Of a stretch of DNA of 56,903 nucleotides, positions 16,862 to 24,851 are shown one piece after another. The notes beneath the pieces are model-generated. The model was not told where the DNA came from. It searched no databases and was given only the letters and a program-made list of their open reading frames with translations. How positions within the stretch are numbered: the stretch's first letter is position 1; the number at the start of each line of letters is the position of its first letter. The position numbers and the translations under genes were made by a program. Location: assembly GCA_964603935.1 (NCBI GenBank), contig CAZRWL010000005.1, forward strand, positions 1-56,903, in the 5' to 3' direction. This DNA comes from GWB1-37-8 sp964603935 (lineage in GTDB: Bacteria; Patescibacteriota; Microgenomatia; Levybacterales; UBA12049).

Positions 16862-17621
16862 CAAAAGGAAGGTTGTGTTTGAAATTATTCTTCCGGGCGA
16901 ATTGCAAAACTTTTTCAACTATAGTTCTTGTTAGGCCTTTCGCGATAATTTGTTCTTCGGATAATTTTTGGTCAAAATAACAATAAAGAATTTTGTCAGC
17001 GTCTTTATATGTGAATCCGAATTCGTTTTCGTCGGTTTGATTTTCCCAAAGGCCCGCGGTAGGCTGCTTGGTCAATACTGATTTTGGCAAGTTCATAAAT
17101 TTTGCTAACTGATAAACCTGAGTTTTATAAAGATTGTGAAGGGGTTCAATGTCGCTTGCCTCATCTCCAAATCTGGTAAAATATCCCAAGAGACATTCGC
17201 TTTTATTTTCTGTTCCGACAACTAACGCTTTGCGTTTCTTCGCTTGATCGAAAAGAAGAGTCATTCTTGTCCGCGCCATAATATTGCCTTTGCGTATCAT
17301 GTCTATTCTCGGATCGATTTTCGCAATTTCATCTACAGGAGTTTTTATATTAAATTTTATTATGTGTTCCTTGGGAATATTCAGCGCTTCGATAACTTCC
17401 AATGCATCCGTTACTCCCTGATCATTTAGTTTTCCGTAAGGAAGAAGAATAGGAAAAACTTTATTCTGCCCCAAAGCTCTTACGGTAAGAGTAAGGGAAA
17501 GGCTTGAATCAACACCTCCGGAAAGCCCAATTACCGCGTATGAAAGCCCCGTTTTCTTAAAAGTTTCTCTTAGAAATTTGACAAGAGATTGTGCTATTTT
17601 TTCGGGATTAGCATTTTCCAT
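16848..17621 (-). CDS. nadE: NAD+ synthetase (ammonia-dependent type)
   Basis: 257 aa. Adenylates nicotinate adenine dinucleotide and amidates it to NAD+. The PP-loop SGGVDSSLSL, the GTENKSE motif and FTRFGDEASDIEPL are present. It lacks a glutaminase domain, so ammonia must be supplied. nadD ends 2 nt upstream, so the last two steps of NAD synthesis form one operon. No nadA/B/C or pncB is in the window. Its 3' end overlaps the fusA 3' end. Confidence 0.93.
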   Translation of the reverse strand: MENANPEKIAQSLVKFLRETFKKTGLSYAVIGLSGGVDSSLSLTLTVRALGQNKVFPILLPYGKLNDQGVTDALEVIEALNIPKEHIIKFNIKTPVDEIAKIDPRIDMIRKGNIMARTRMTLLFDQAKKRKALVVGTENKSECLLGYFTRFGDEASDIEPLHNLYKTQVYQLAKFMNLPKSVLTKQPTAGLWENQTDENEFGFTYKDADKILYCYFDQKLSEEQIIAKGLTRTIVEKVLQFARKNNFKHNLPFVTGR

Positions 17622-17623
17622 AT

Positions 17624-18187
17624 TTATTTATATAGTTTGTGTTTTTGGATATATGATAAGACGGGTTTTGAGATAAGTTCTGCAACCGATAAATCTTCTT
17701 TGATATTATGGCGGATAATTGAGGATGAGATATCCGAAGTTACAAATTCGGGTGAAGAAATAAAGTGAAAGCCCTTTTGCGGTTTTGAAGGAAAAGAAAA
17801 TCCAACACGCGGAACAACGAAAAATTTAATTTCTTCAGCCAGCTTTTTATGTTCTTTCCATTTTGTAAAATCCGGCAAAATATCGCTTCCGATTATCCAG
17901 AAAAAGACATGCGGATATTTTCTTTTCAATCTTTGGACTGTTTGGATAGTGTAATTTTTCTTTTTAGATTTTATCTCTTCGTCGGATGCAATTATTCCCT
18001 TTTCCTCAACTAATTTCGTCATGGCGTATCTGTGGCTTGCGCAAGATGCGGTTGAATCCCAGCTATGCTTATAATAAGGCATTAGCCAAATTTCGTCCAA
18101 GCTCATAATTTTTTTTACCTGACGGGCTGCCAAAATATGTCCAAGGTGGGGAGGATCAAATGAACCTCCCAATATGCCAATACGCAT
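17624..18187 (-). CDS. nadD: Nicotinate-nucleotide adenylyltransferase
   Basis: 187 aa from ATG 18187. The N-terminus IGILGGSFDPPHLGHI carries the nucleotidyltransferase (T/H)xGH motif, and SSSIIR near the C-terminus is the ISSTxIR-type motif. It makes deamido-NAD+ from nicotinate mononucleotide and ATP. An upstream ATG 16 codons earlier was rejected because TTGGAA-17-TAGAAT lies within that extension, with the -10 ending 7 nt before 18187 (predicted leaderless). Confidence 0.93.
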   Translation of the reverse strand: MRIGILGGSFDPPHLGHILAARQVKKIMSLDEIWLMPYYKHSWDSTASCASHRYAMTKLVEEKGIIASDEEIKSKKKNYTIQTVQRLKRKYPHVFFWIIGSDILPDFTKWKEHKKLAEEIKFFVVPRVGFSFPSKPQKGFHFISSPEFVTSDISSSIIRHNIKEDLSVAELISKPVLSYIQKHKLYK

Positions 18188-18194
18188 CGGCTTA

Positions 18195-18223
18195 ATTCTA
18201 CAGCATTTTCGTAGAAATTCCAA
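18195..18223 (-). promoter_or_regulatory. Predicted promoter of nadD-nadE
   Basis: Minus strand TTGGAA (18218-18223), 17-nt spacer, TAGAAT (18195-18200), 7 nt to the ATG. Confidence 0.6.
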
Positions 18224-18228
18224 TCCTC

Positions 18229-18258
18229 TTGACAAAGACTTTTTTGCATGGATATACT
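18229..18258 (+). promoter_or_regulatory. Predicted promoter of the pilin gene
   Basis: TTGACA (18229-18234), 18-nt spacer, TATACT (18253-18258). The leader to ATG 18284 is about 20 nt. This promoter is back to back with that of nadD. Confidence 0.65.
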
Positions 18259-18283
18259 GATTATGTAATAAAAATTACTGTCT

Positions 18284-18775
18284 ATGAAATTTCTTAAAAA
18301 CAGAAAGGGTTTCACCACGTTCAGTTCACATGAACGTGGTTTCACGTTGATAGAACTCTTAGTCGTCATCGGTATTCTTGCGGTGTTGCTGGCGGTTACT
18401 TATATCGCAATTAATCCCGCAAGGCAATCCGCTCAAGCAAATGATGCAAAAAGAAGAAATGATGTAAACGAAATATTAAACGCGGTAAATAAATACATGG
18501 TAGATAATAATGGAGACGTGCCTTTAGGCATTACAACAACATCCCAAAATATCAAAACAGGAGGAGCTGACATATGCTCGGCTTTAGTCTCTTTATATAT
18601 AGCTTCTTTGCCGTCGGATCCAAAAGAGAATAGCGGGTCGGCAATAAAAGATTGCGCTGTGGCAGGCGGATACGATACGGGATATATGATAGTTCAGAGC
18701 GCAACGAATAACAGGATAACCGTAAACGCTCCGAATGCGGAGATTGCCGGCACTGTAATATCTGTAACTAGATAA
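18284..18775 (+). CDS. Type IV pilin-like protein with a palindrome in its leader
   Basis: 163 aa. The class III signal RGFTLIELLVVIGILAVLLAV is unmistakable: prepilin peptidase would cut after Gly19 and methylate Phe20. The mature part is a short pseudopilin/major pilin with a Cys pair (DICSAL...KDCAV). The leader is odd: it reads KGFTTFSSHERGFT, a duplicated K/RGFT pair separated by residues encoded by a perfect 10-bp palindrome (ACCACGTTCA...TGAACGTGGT, about 18313-18339). No other pilus gene is in the window. A small hairpin follows the stop. Confidence 0.85.
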   Translation: MKFLKNRKGFTTFSSHERGFTLIELLVVIGILAVLLAVTYIAINPARQSAQANDAKRRNDVNEILNAVNKYMVDNNGDVPLGITTTSQNIKTGGADICSALVSLYIASLPSDPKENSGSAIKDCAVAGGYDTGYMIVQSATNNRITVNAPNAEIAGTVISVTR

Positions 18776-18796
18776 GCTTCAGGCTTATATTGACTC

Positions 18797-18825
18797 TTGA
18801 CGGGGAAATAAAAGTATTGTATTAT
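18797..18825 (+). promoter_or_regulatory. Predicted promoter of tuf
   Basis: TTGACG (18797-18802), 17-nt spacer, TATTAT (18820-18825); leader about 20 nt to ATG 18852. Confidence 0.6.
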
Positions 18826-18851
18826 TACATTTATAGCTTTTTGGCTTTATT

Positions 18852-20039
18852 ATGGCAGACGCAAAAAAATACGAAAGAACAAAACCTCATATAAATATTG
18901 GAACCATTGGTCATGTTGATCATGGTAAAACCACCACAACTGCAGCAATTGCAACAGTTCTCTCAAAGCAAGGATTAGCAACAGCTAAAAAATACGAAGA
19001 TATTGATAACGCTCCGGAGGAAAAAGCGCGAGGAGTTACCATTAACATTTCCCACATTGAATACGAAACAAAAGCGAGACACTATGCACACATTGATGCT
19101 CCGGGCCATGCGGATTACATAAAAAACATGATTACGGGCGCAGCCCAAATGGACGGCGCAATTTTGGTTGTTTCAGCTCCGGACGGACCAATGCCTCAAA
19201 CAAGAGAGCATATCTTATTAGCCCGTCAAGTTGGAGTACCTTCAATTGTTGTCTGGCTTAACAAAGTAGACATGGTTTCCGATGCAGAGCTTTTAGATCT
19301 GGTTGAAATGGAAGTTAGGGAACTTTTAACAAAATATCAATATCCCGGCAAAGATATAAAGATTATCAGAGGATCAGCCCTCAAAGCTCTTAATGGTGAT
19401 CCTGAAGCAGAAAAACAAATTTTGGCTCTTATGGATGCGGTAGATACGGAAATTCCAACTCCAAAGCGCGATATTGAAAAACCATTCCTGATGCCGGTTG
19501 AGGATGTTTTCTCAATCAAAGGACGAGGAACTGTTGTGACAGGAAGAATTGAAAGAGGAACGATCAAGATTAACGAAGCTGCGGAAATTGTCGGAATTAA
19601 ACCTACAAAGTCAACTGTCGTAACAGGAGTGGAAATGTTCCATAAACAGTTGGAAGACGGACAGGCTGGGGACAATGTCGGACTTTTGGTTAGAGGAATT
19701 GAGAAAGATGATGTTGAAAGAGGACAGGTTCTTGCCAAGCCGGGATCAATAACTCCCCATACGGAATTTGAAGCTGAAGGATATATTTTGACAAAAGAAG
19801 AAGGCGGACGCCATACTCCATTCTTCACGGGCTACAGACCGCAATTTTATATCCGGACAACAGACGTAACAGCGGAGGTTACACTTCCAAAAGGCGTTGA
19901 AATGGTTATGCCGGGAGACAACACAAAAATGACTGTCAAACTTATCGTTCCGGTTGCTATGGAAGAAGGACTTAGATTTGCAATTAGAGAAGGTGGAAAA
20001 ACAGTTGGAGCAGGCGTAATTTCAAAAATTATTGCTTAA
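18852..20039 (+). CDS. tuf: Elongation factor Tu
   Basis: 395 aa. All GTPase motifs are standard: GHVDHGKTT, the RGVTINISH switch region, DAPGHADYIKNM, NKVDMV and GSALKAL. Domains II and III (GRGTVVTGRIERG, TGYRPQFYIRTTDVT, EGLRFAIREGGKTVGAGVI) are complete. It delivers aminoacyl-tRNA to the ribosome. It has its own promoter and is followed by a strong terminator before rpsJ. Confidence 0.98.
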   Translation: MADAKKYERTKPHINIGTIGHVDHGKTTTTAAIATVLSKQGLATAKKYEDIDNAPEEKARGVTINISHIEYETKARHYAHIDAPGHADYIKNMITGAAQMDGAILVVSAPDGPMPQTREHILLARQVGVPSIVVWLNKVDMVSDAELLDLVEMEVRELLTKYQYPGKDIKIIRGSALKALNGDPEAEKQILALMDAVDTEIPTPKRDIEKPFLMPVEDVFSIKGRGTVVTGRIERGTIKINEAAEIVGIKPTKSTVVTGVEMFHKQLEDGQAGDNVGLLVRGIEKDDVERGQVLAKPGSITPHTEFEAEGYILTKEEGGRHTPFFTGYRPQFYIRTTDVTAEVTLPKGVEMVMPGDNTKMTVKLIVPVAMEEGLRFAIREGGKTVGAGVISKIIA

Positions 20040-20059
20040 AGACTAATTTTGACTGTTGA

Positions 20060-20081
20060 CCCCGCCAAGGCGGGGTTTTTT
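20060..20081 (+). terminator. Intrinsic terminator after tuf
   Basis: CCCCGC-CAAG-GCGGGG hairpin (within 20060-20075) followed by TTTTTT. It lies 15 nt before the rpsJ ATG, so rpsJ is probably expressed by partial read-through. Confidence 0.85.
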
Positions 20082-20096
20082 GATCTTTAAAATATT

Positions 20097-20405
20097 ATGG
20101 CAAAAGGAAGAATAAGAGTACGTTTAAAAAGTTATGATGCCAGAGTAATCGATTCGTGCTGTCAGCAGATTCTGGATACTGCAATACGAACCGGTGCTAA
20201 AGTCGTAGGTCCGATTCCTCTTCCGACACAAAGATCAGTCTACGCCATTAACAAATCTCCTTTTATAGACAAAGACGCCAAAGACCATTTTGAAATCAAA
20301 GTCCACAAAAGATTAATTGACATTATTTCCCCAACCGACAAAACCATTGACAGTCTTACGCATCTAGAGTTGCCTGCTGGAGTGAATATTGAGATTCGAA
20401 TGTAG
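20097..20405 (+). CDS. rpsJ: 30S ribosomal protein S10
   Basis: 102 aa, normal length. Signature GPIPLPTQRSVYAINKSPF and the ending HLELPAGVNIEIRM are conserved. S10 is a 30S head protein and NusG partner. Here it sits behind the tuf terminator and is separated from rplC by a broken gene, so it is not in the classical S10 operon. A 17-bp palindrome, TTCAAACC-A-GGTTTGAA (20436-20452), lies 30 nt after its stop. Confidence 0.97.
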   Translation: MAKGRIRVRLKSYDARVIDSCCQQILDTAIRTGAKVVGPIPLPTQRSVYAINKSPFIDKDAKDHFEIKVHKRLIDIISPTDKTIDSLTHLELPAGVNIEIRM

Positions 20406-20544
20406 TTTTTTTAAAACCCCCGTTTGTCTATCTATTTCAAACCAGGTTTGAACAGGCGAACAGTTTTTATAATAATGGTATTGTTGACAAAAACTCCCGA
20501 TCGGCAAATATTGTCTAAACTTTTCTTTTCCTCTTTCCTTACAA

Positions 20545-20573
20545 TTGCTTTCGTAAATTTTTTAATCTATAAT
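20545..20573 (+). promoter_or_regulatory. Predicted promoter of the broken DUF1284-like gene
   Basis: TTGCTT (20545-20550), 17-nt spacer, TATAAT (20568-20573), 11 nt before ATG 20585. Confidence 0.6.
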
Positions 20574-20584
20574 TTGTTACCTTT

Positions 20585-21213
20585 ATGATAGAACAAGAAT
20601 CGGCAGCGCAGTAATCAGAAGCAGACAAATTTGTTCCCGCCATTACTATGCGTCCGCACCACTTTTTTAATCTTTCTGTTCGGAATGCTCTGCGAAGACA
20701 CAATAATGGAGCAATAAAAATGGTGAATGGAGAGTTAGATTAGTAGATAATTTAGGAAGATCAGGAAGATCACGCTTTTTTCGTTATACTGACTGGGACA
20801 ATTATTTAAGAGATATTATCGGCAGTACGAATAGAGATAGAGAAAAACTTCATGCAGGAGAAGAAGATTATTTGACTGCATTATGGAATCTGCCTAATCA
20901 GTCCTTTATCCATCTTGATTTACAGCCCGATGGCATTTGTAAGTCAGCCTGTTTTGGTAAACACTGCACAGGACTATATATCCGAGGACTGATAGGAGAC
21001 ATATTTAACTCAGAAAAAATTCGGTTATTAAGCATAGAGCGCATGCTAAAAGAAGCGGGCTACAAATTAGGAGATGATTATGAGCATAAGGAAACATCAG
21101 TTATTTTATATGATTACGAAGGCAGAAGTCTTCGCACCAGGAAGCAACCAACACCGGTAGCAGTAACTTTTGATTCCCTAATTGTCCGAACCGGCGCCTT
21201 GCGTAAAATTTAG
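20585..21213 (+). pseudogene. Interrupted DUF1284-like Cys/His gene, paralogue 3
   Basis: Reads MIEQESAAQ, then an in-frame TAA (20612), then SEADKFVPAITMRPHHFFNL, then a -1 frameshift in an A-run (20716-20720), then NGEWRVRLVDNLGRS onward to a stop at 21213. The reconstructed protein has the HH motif (RPHHFF) and the cysteine cluster DGICKSACFGKHCTGL of its paralogues at 13621-14214 and 52214-52846. The promoter is intact. One stop plus one frameshift suggests recent decay; base-calling errors could explain the frameshift. Translation might restart at ATG 20648 for the first exon-like piece. Confidence 0.65.
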
Positions 21214-21218
21214 ATATA

Positions 21219-21247
21219 TTGCATTTAACTCTAGCTTTGTATATAAT
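21219..21247 (+). promoter_or_regulatory. Predicted promoter of the rplC ribosomal operon
   Basis: TTGCAT (21219-21224), 17-nt spacer, perfect TATAAT (21242-21247). The leader to the rplC ATG (21364) is about 110 nt and contains an attenuator. Confidence 0.7.
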
Positions 21248-21324
21248 TGTTTTATAAAAGTCATGTTTAACCGATTGGAGGTAAATAAGGCTGCATAAAT
21301 AGAAGGTTTTGGGATTTTTTCCCT

Positions 21325-21351
21325 AAAGCGACTGTGTGCAGTCGCTTTTTT
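21325..21351 (+). terminator. Attenuator in the rplC leader
   Basis: AAAGCGACTG-TGTG-CAGTCGCTTT hairpin followed by T-run, ending 12 nt before the rplC start codon. As a terminator in a leader it should reduce operon expression unless overcome. GGCTGCAT upstream (21289-21296) can pair with GTGCAGTC of the hairpin (two G-U pairs), a candidate antiterminator. An 11-codon leader frame (ATG 21263, stop 21298, preceded by no clear ribosome site) ends exactly on that segment. The regulatory reading is inference. Confidence 0.65.
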
Positions 21352-21363
21352 GGTTTTTAACGT

Positions 21364-22149
21364 ATGAATTCAATACTGGCAAAGAAAATTGAACAGGGAC
21401 AAAAATTTTTAGAGAATGGCAAGCGCATTCCGATCACAGCATTAGCTGTAAATGGAAATATTGTTGTAGGTCTTAAAACACCGGCGAAGAATAAATATTC
21501 CGCAGTGCAATTGGGATTTGATAAAAGAGCAAAAGCAAGGCCTGCGAAAAGTTTAAAATCCGTTTACAATTTCATAAGAGAAGTAAGGTTGAGCGATGCG
21601 GATACGATTCCCTCTGTTGGAGACAAGCTTTTGGCAAGCGCGATTTTTAAGCCCGGAGATATTGTAAACGTTACCGGAATATCCAAGGGAAAAGGATACG
21701 CCGGCGGAGTTAAAAGATATCATTTCAAAGGAGGACCGCGAACGCACGGACAATCAGACAGAGAAAGAGCGCCTGGAGCTATCGGAACAACGACTACACC
21801 GGGAAGAGTTTATAGGGGCAAGAGAATGGCAGGCCGAATGGGTCACGAACAGGTTACGGTTAAGAATTTGCAGGTTGTTTCTGTTAATGACGAGAATATT
21901 CTGGTTAAAGGTTTGGTTCCGGGCGGAAGAAATACATTGTTAATGCTTAAAAAGGTCGGAGAAAAAAATAAAAAGTTTGTTCCCCTTTATCAGGAAGTAT
22001 CAAAAGAAGAAAAAGTATCAAAAGTATCAAATGTATCAAATGTAGACATGAATATTGAAATTAAAGATGAACCCAAAACGGAAGAAGTCAAGCCAGTAGA
22101 AGTAAAAGCAGGAGATGGGAAAGAGGAGGTAAAAGCAAATGCCAGTTAA
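21364..22149 (+). CDS. rplC: 50S ribosomal protein L3
   Basis: 261 aa. The peptidyl-transferase-reaching loop ISKGKGYAGGVKRYHFKGGP and GAIGTTTTPGRVYRGKRMAGRMG define L3. The C-terminal 50 residues are an added charged tail with a repeated word (KVSKVSNVSNV) encoded by tandem GTATCAAA units, resembling other word-repeat tracts in this genome. First gene of the main ribosomal operon; its end overlaps rplD by 11 nt. Confidence 0.96.
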   Translation: MNSILAKKIEQGQKFLENGKRIPITALAVNGNIVVGLKTPAKNKYSAVQLGFDKRAKARPAKSLKSVYNFIREVRLSDADTIPSVGDKLLASAIFKPGDIVNVTGISKGKGYAGGVKRYHFKGGPRTHGQSDRERAPGAIGTTTTPGRVYRGKRMAGRMGHEQVTVKNLQVVSVNDENILVKGLVPGGRNTLLMLKKVGEKNKKFVPLYQEVSKEEKVSKVSNVSNVDMNIEIKDEPKTEEVKPVEVKAGDGKEEVKANAS

Positions 22150-22954
22150 AAAAAACTCAAAACTCAAAACTCAAATCTCACCTGTTCCCAGAGGGGAAAA
22201 ACCACAACTTAAAACTAAGAAAATGGTTAAAAAAATTGCTGTGAAAAAAACAGCAAAAAAGGACGTAGTTGAGGCTGAAATTGCTGTTGCTAAACCAACG
22301 AAAGAAAAAAACTTAAGCGCTTCTGTTTATGACACGAAAGGAAAAGTGGCGGGAACTGTTGGTTTGCCGGCAGAAATATTTGGCGCTAAAATAAACGATT
22401 CCCTCATGTCTCAAGCAGTCCGTGTTTATTTGGCAAATCAAAGACAGGGAACCGTTAAAACCAAAAGCAGAGGTGAGGTTGATAGGACAACCAAAAAAAT
22501 ATATCAGCAAAAAGGCACTGGACGCGCCAGACATGGATCAAGAAGGGCTCCTATTTATGTCGGCGGAGGACGTGTTTTTGGGCCAAAACCACGAGATTTA
22601 TCCCTTAACCTTTCAAAAAAAATGAAAACTCTGGCTCTTTTCTCCGCTCTTTCCTCAAAGCTTAAGGATAAAGAAATAAAAATAATAAAAGGATTAGAAT
22701 TAATCGAACCCAAGACCAAGGTAATGGCAGAAGTTTTAAAAAGTTTGGGAATGGATAATGGCGGGGAAATTTTGTTGGTAATGCCCAAGGCGGGCAAGGA
22801 ATCGCAAAATGTTTATAGAGCATCAAGGAATATCGAAGGGGTAAGTATTCTAGCTGCAAATACGCTGAATACATACGAAGTTTTAGATAACAAGCTAATT
22901 CTTCTAATGAAAGATTCGATAGGTATCATAAAAGATATTTTTGTGAAAGCGTAA
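22139..22954 (+). CDS. rplD: 50S ribosomal protein L4
   Basis: 271 aa, about 60 longer than usual at the N-terminus. The L4 core starts near residue 60 (ASVYDTKGKVAGTVGLP) and includes KGTGRARHGSRRAPIYVGGG. The basic N-terminal extension contains NSKLKTQISPVPRGEKPQ, encoded by (AAACTC)-word repeats around a TTCCC-AGAG-GGGAA hairpin (about 22189-22202), the same flanking style as the palindromic elements in map and mvaA. Start overlaps rplC. Confidence 0.95.
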   Translation: MPVKKNSKLKTQISPVPRGEKPQLKTKKMVKKIAVKKTAKKDVVEAEIAVAKPTKEKNLSASVYDTKGKVAGTVGLPAEIFGAKINDSLMSQAVRVYLANQRQGTVKTKSRGEVDRTTKKIYQQKGTGRARHGSRRAPIYVGGGRVFGPKPRDLSLNLSKKMKTLALFSALSSKLKDKEIKIIKGLELIEPKTKVMAEVLKSLGMDNGGEILLVMPKAGKESQNVYRASRNIEGVSILAANTLNTYEVLDNKLILLMKDSIGIIKDIFVKA

Positions 22955-22961
22955 AGAACAT

Positions 22962-23261
22962 ATGAATACGAGAGACGTTGTTGTCGCGCCTGTTATAACA
23001 GAAAAATCCATGAAGGATGCGGCACAGGGTAAATTTACTTTCAAAGTTGCAACCGGAGCGAATAAACCGCTTATTAAAGAGGCTGTTGAAAAGCAATTCA
23101 AAGTAAAAGTTTTGAGAATTTTCGTAAGCATAGTTAAAGGAAGAACTGACAGAAAAGGAACAAAAAGAGAGGAATTTGTTAAAAGCGCTTGGAAAAAAGC
23201 AACAGTTATGCTTCCAAAAGATCAAAAAATTGCATTATTTGATGTTGGAGGGCAGAAATAA
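22962..23261 (+). CDS. rplW: 50S ribosomal protein L23
   Basis: 99 aa. VVVAPVITEKSM at the N-terminus and KVKVLRIFVSIVKGRTDRKGTKR are typical of L23, which lines the nascent-chain exit and docks SRP and trigger factor. Between rplD and rplB with short spacers. Confidence 0.95.
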   Translation: MNTRDVVVAPVITEKSMKDAAQGKFTFKVATGANKPLIKEAVEKQFKVKVLRIFVSIVKGRTDRKGTKREEFVKSAWKKATVMLPKDQKIALFDVGGQK

Positions 23262-23264
23262 ATT

Positions 23265-24005
23265 ATGAACAGATTGAAATTTATCAGAAAGAAGCATTCC
23301 GGCCGCGATGCATCGGGGCAAGTGTCGGTTAGACATCAGGGAGCAGAGCAAAAGCGCTTTATGCGCATTATTGATTTTGCACGGAACAAGTTTGGGATCG
23401 AAGGCAGAGTAGCATCCATAGAGTATGATCCAAACAGGACTACACAGATTGCCCTTATTCATTATGCGGATGGAGATAAAATGTATATTTTAAGTCCCCT
23501 TGGATTAAAAATAGGGGATGTGGTAAAATCAGGGTCTGATGCTGAAGTTAAAACAGGGAATGCCTTGCCTTTACAAGCACTTCCTCTAGGCACGGTTGTT
23601 CACAATGTTGAGCTTATGCCCGGCCGGGGAGGGCAGCTTGCAAGAGGCGCGGGAACATCAGTTATCATCCAGGCCAAAGAGGGAAATGATATTGACTTGA
23701 AACTTCCGTCGGGAGAAATAAGAAGAGTTGACGGCCAATGTTTGGCAACGGTCGGAACATTGGGAAATATTGATTGGAAAAATGAAGTTATAGGTAAAGC
23801 AGGCAGAAGCAGGCATATGGGCATAAGGCCAAAAGTTCGCGGAACCGCGCAGAACCCAAGATCTCATCCTCATGGAGGAGGAGAAGGAAGAAGCGGAATT
23901 GGAAGGAAAAGACCAATGACATACGCAGGCCGTCCTGCTGTTGGAAAAACCAGAAAAAAGAAAAAATATTCCGATAAGTACATATTGCAAAGGAGAAAGA
24001 AATAA
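23265..24005 (+). CDS. rplB: 50S ribosomal protein L2, short at the N-terminus
   Basis: 246 aa against about 275 in most bacteria. It begins at KKHSGRDASGQVSVRHQG, so the usual first 30 or so residues (including the GRRGM segment) are missing; rplW ends 3 nt upstream, so this is not a missed start. The catalytically important region SHPHGGGEGRSGIGRKRPMT is intact, as is MPGRGGQLARGAG. Function in peptidyl-transferase centre assembly should be retained. Confidence 0.96.
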   Translation: MNRLKFIRKKHSGRDASGQVSVRHQGAEQKRFMRIIDFARNKFGIEGRVASIEYDPNRTTQIALIHYADGDKMYILSPLGLKIGDVVKSGSDAEVKTGNALPLQALPLGTVVHNVELMPGRGGQLARGAGTSVIIQAKEGNDIDLKLPSGEIRRVDGQCLATVGTLGNIDWKNEVIGKAGRSRHMGIRPKVRGTAQNPRSHPHGGGEGRSGIGRKRPMTYAGRPAVGKTRKKKKYSDKYILQRRKK

Positions 24006-24006
24006 T

Positions 24007-24291
24007 ATGGGTAGAAGTGCAAAAAAAGGTCCATACATAGACCCAAAGCTTTTGAAGAAAATAACAAAGCAGAAGCAAATGGGTGACAAATCGGCAATAA
24101 AAACATGGGCTAGGGCTAGCGAGATTTCGCCTGAATTTGTGGGACACATAATGGCCATTCATAATGGTAAAAATTTCGTTACGGTATTTGTAACCGAAGG
24201 AATGGTTGGGCATAGGCTTGGAGAGTTTGCGCCTACCAGAACATTCAGAAGTCATGGAAGAGTAGTGGCAAGGGAAATTAGCAAAACTTAA
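24007..24291 (+). CDS. rpsS: 30S ribosomal protein S19
   Basis: 94 aa from ATG 24007 (MGRSAKKGPYID), one base after the rplB stop. Conserved GHIMAIHNGKNFVTVFVTEGMVGHRLGEF and PTRTFRSHG. A longer frame starting inside rplB was rejected. Followed by a palindromic-element spacer before rplV. Confidence 0.96.
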   Translation: MGRSAKKGPYIDPKLLKKITKQKQMGDKSAIKTWARASEISPEFVGHIMAIHNGKNFVTVFVTEGMVGHRLGEFAPTRTFRSHGRVVAREISKT

Positions 24292-24299
24292 AGAATAAA

Positions 24300-24404
24300 T
24301 GTCATCCTGAGCTTGTTTCAGGATCCCAAATTGATGGGAGATGCTGAAATGCCCGCCTGCACTTGCCTATGCAGAGCATTGGCGGGCAGGAATTCAGCAT
24401 GACA
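24300..24404. repeat. Composite palindromic element (double hairpin, nested insert)
   Basis: Hairpin 1 is ATCCTGA-gcttgtt-TCAGGAT (24304-24324). Hairpin 2 has outer arms ATGCTGAA (24341-24348) and TTCAGCAT (24393-24400), with a second palindrome GCCCGCC (24351-24357)/GGCGGGC (24381-24387) nested in its loop. The same two-hairpin unit is at 33843-33930 and, reversed, at 45251-45314. Confidence 0.85.
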
Positions 24405-24417
24405 CGGGAGAATAATT

Positions 24418-24786
24418 ATGGAAATTATAGCAAGAGCACAATCAATCAGAATAAGTCCCAGAAAGGTAAGGCTAGTTGCTGAGGTTATACGTAGTCTTCC
24501 CCTGGAGAAGGCGCTCAATGTGCTTAGTATGACTCAAAAAAGAGGGGCAAGTGTTTTAAATGCTGTTTTTAAAAGCGCAATTGCAAATGCTCTTAATAAT
24601 GTCAAGAAAAATAAAGACTCTCTTATCATCAAGGGCATCGAGGTGTGGGACGGTCCTGCAATTAAAAGATTTCATCCGTCAACAAGAGGAAGAGCCCATC
24701 CTTACAAAAAAAGAAGCAGTCACATCAAGATCATCCTAACGGATGATAAATCTCAAATGTCAAATGTCAAATCTCAAATCAAGTAA
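24418..24786 (+). CDS. rplV: 50S ribosomal protein L22
   Basis: 122 aa. ARAQSIRISPRKVRLVAEVI and KRFHPSTRGRAHPYKKRSSHI are the L22 hallmarks; the beta-hairpin lines the exit tunnel. The C-terminal SQMSNVKSQIK is encoded by tandem TCAAATG words and is probably a neutral repeat-derived tail. Confidence 0.95.
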   Translation: MEIIARAQSIRISPRKVRLVAEVIRSLPLEKALNVLSMTQKRGASVLNAVFKSAIANALNNVKKNKDSLIIKGIEVWDGPAIKRFHPSTRGRAHPYKKRSSHIKIILTDDKSQMSNVKSQIK

Positions 24787-24800
24787 TATGAAAAATTTTA

Positions 24801-24830
24801 TTGGAAATTGGAAATTGGAAATTGGAAATT
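24801..24830 (+). repeat. Tandem heptamer TTGGAAA x4
   Basis: Four perfect TTGGAAA units in the rplV-rpsC spacer, ending 21 nt before the rpsC ATG. An AGGAG ribosome site (24841-24845) separates them from the gene. Confidence 0.8.
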
Positions 24831-24851
24831 CTGCGACGAAAGGAGCAGCTT

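Noticed and set aside
20406..20544. Terminator or second promoter after rpsJ
   Set aside because: The palindrome TTCAAACC-A-GGTTTGAA has no T-run, and TTGACA (20484) has only a weak -10; neither is convincing.
24801..24830. CRISPR-like array
   Set aside because: The TTGGAAA units are contiguous 7-mers with no spacers; no CRISPR array or cas gene is present.
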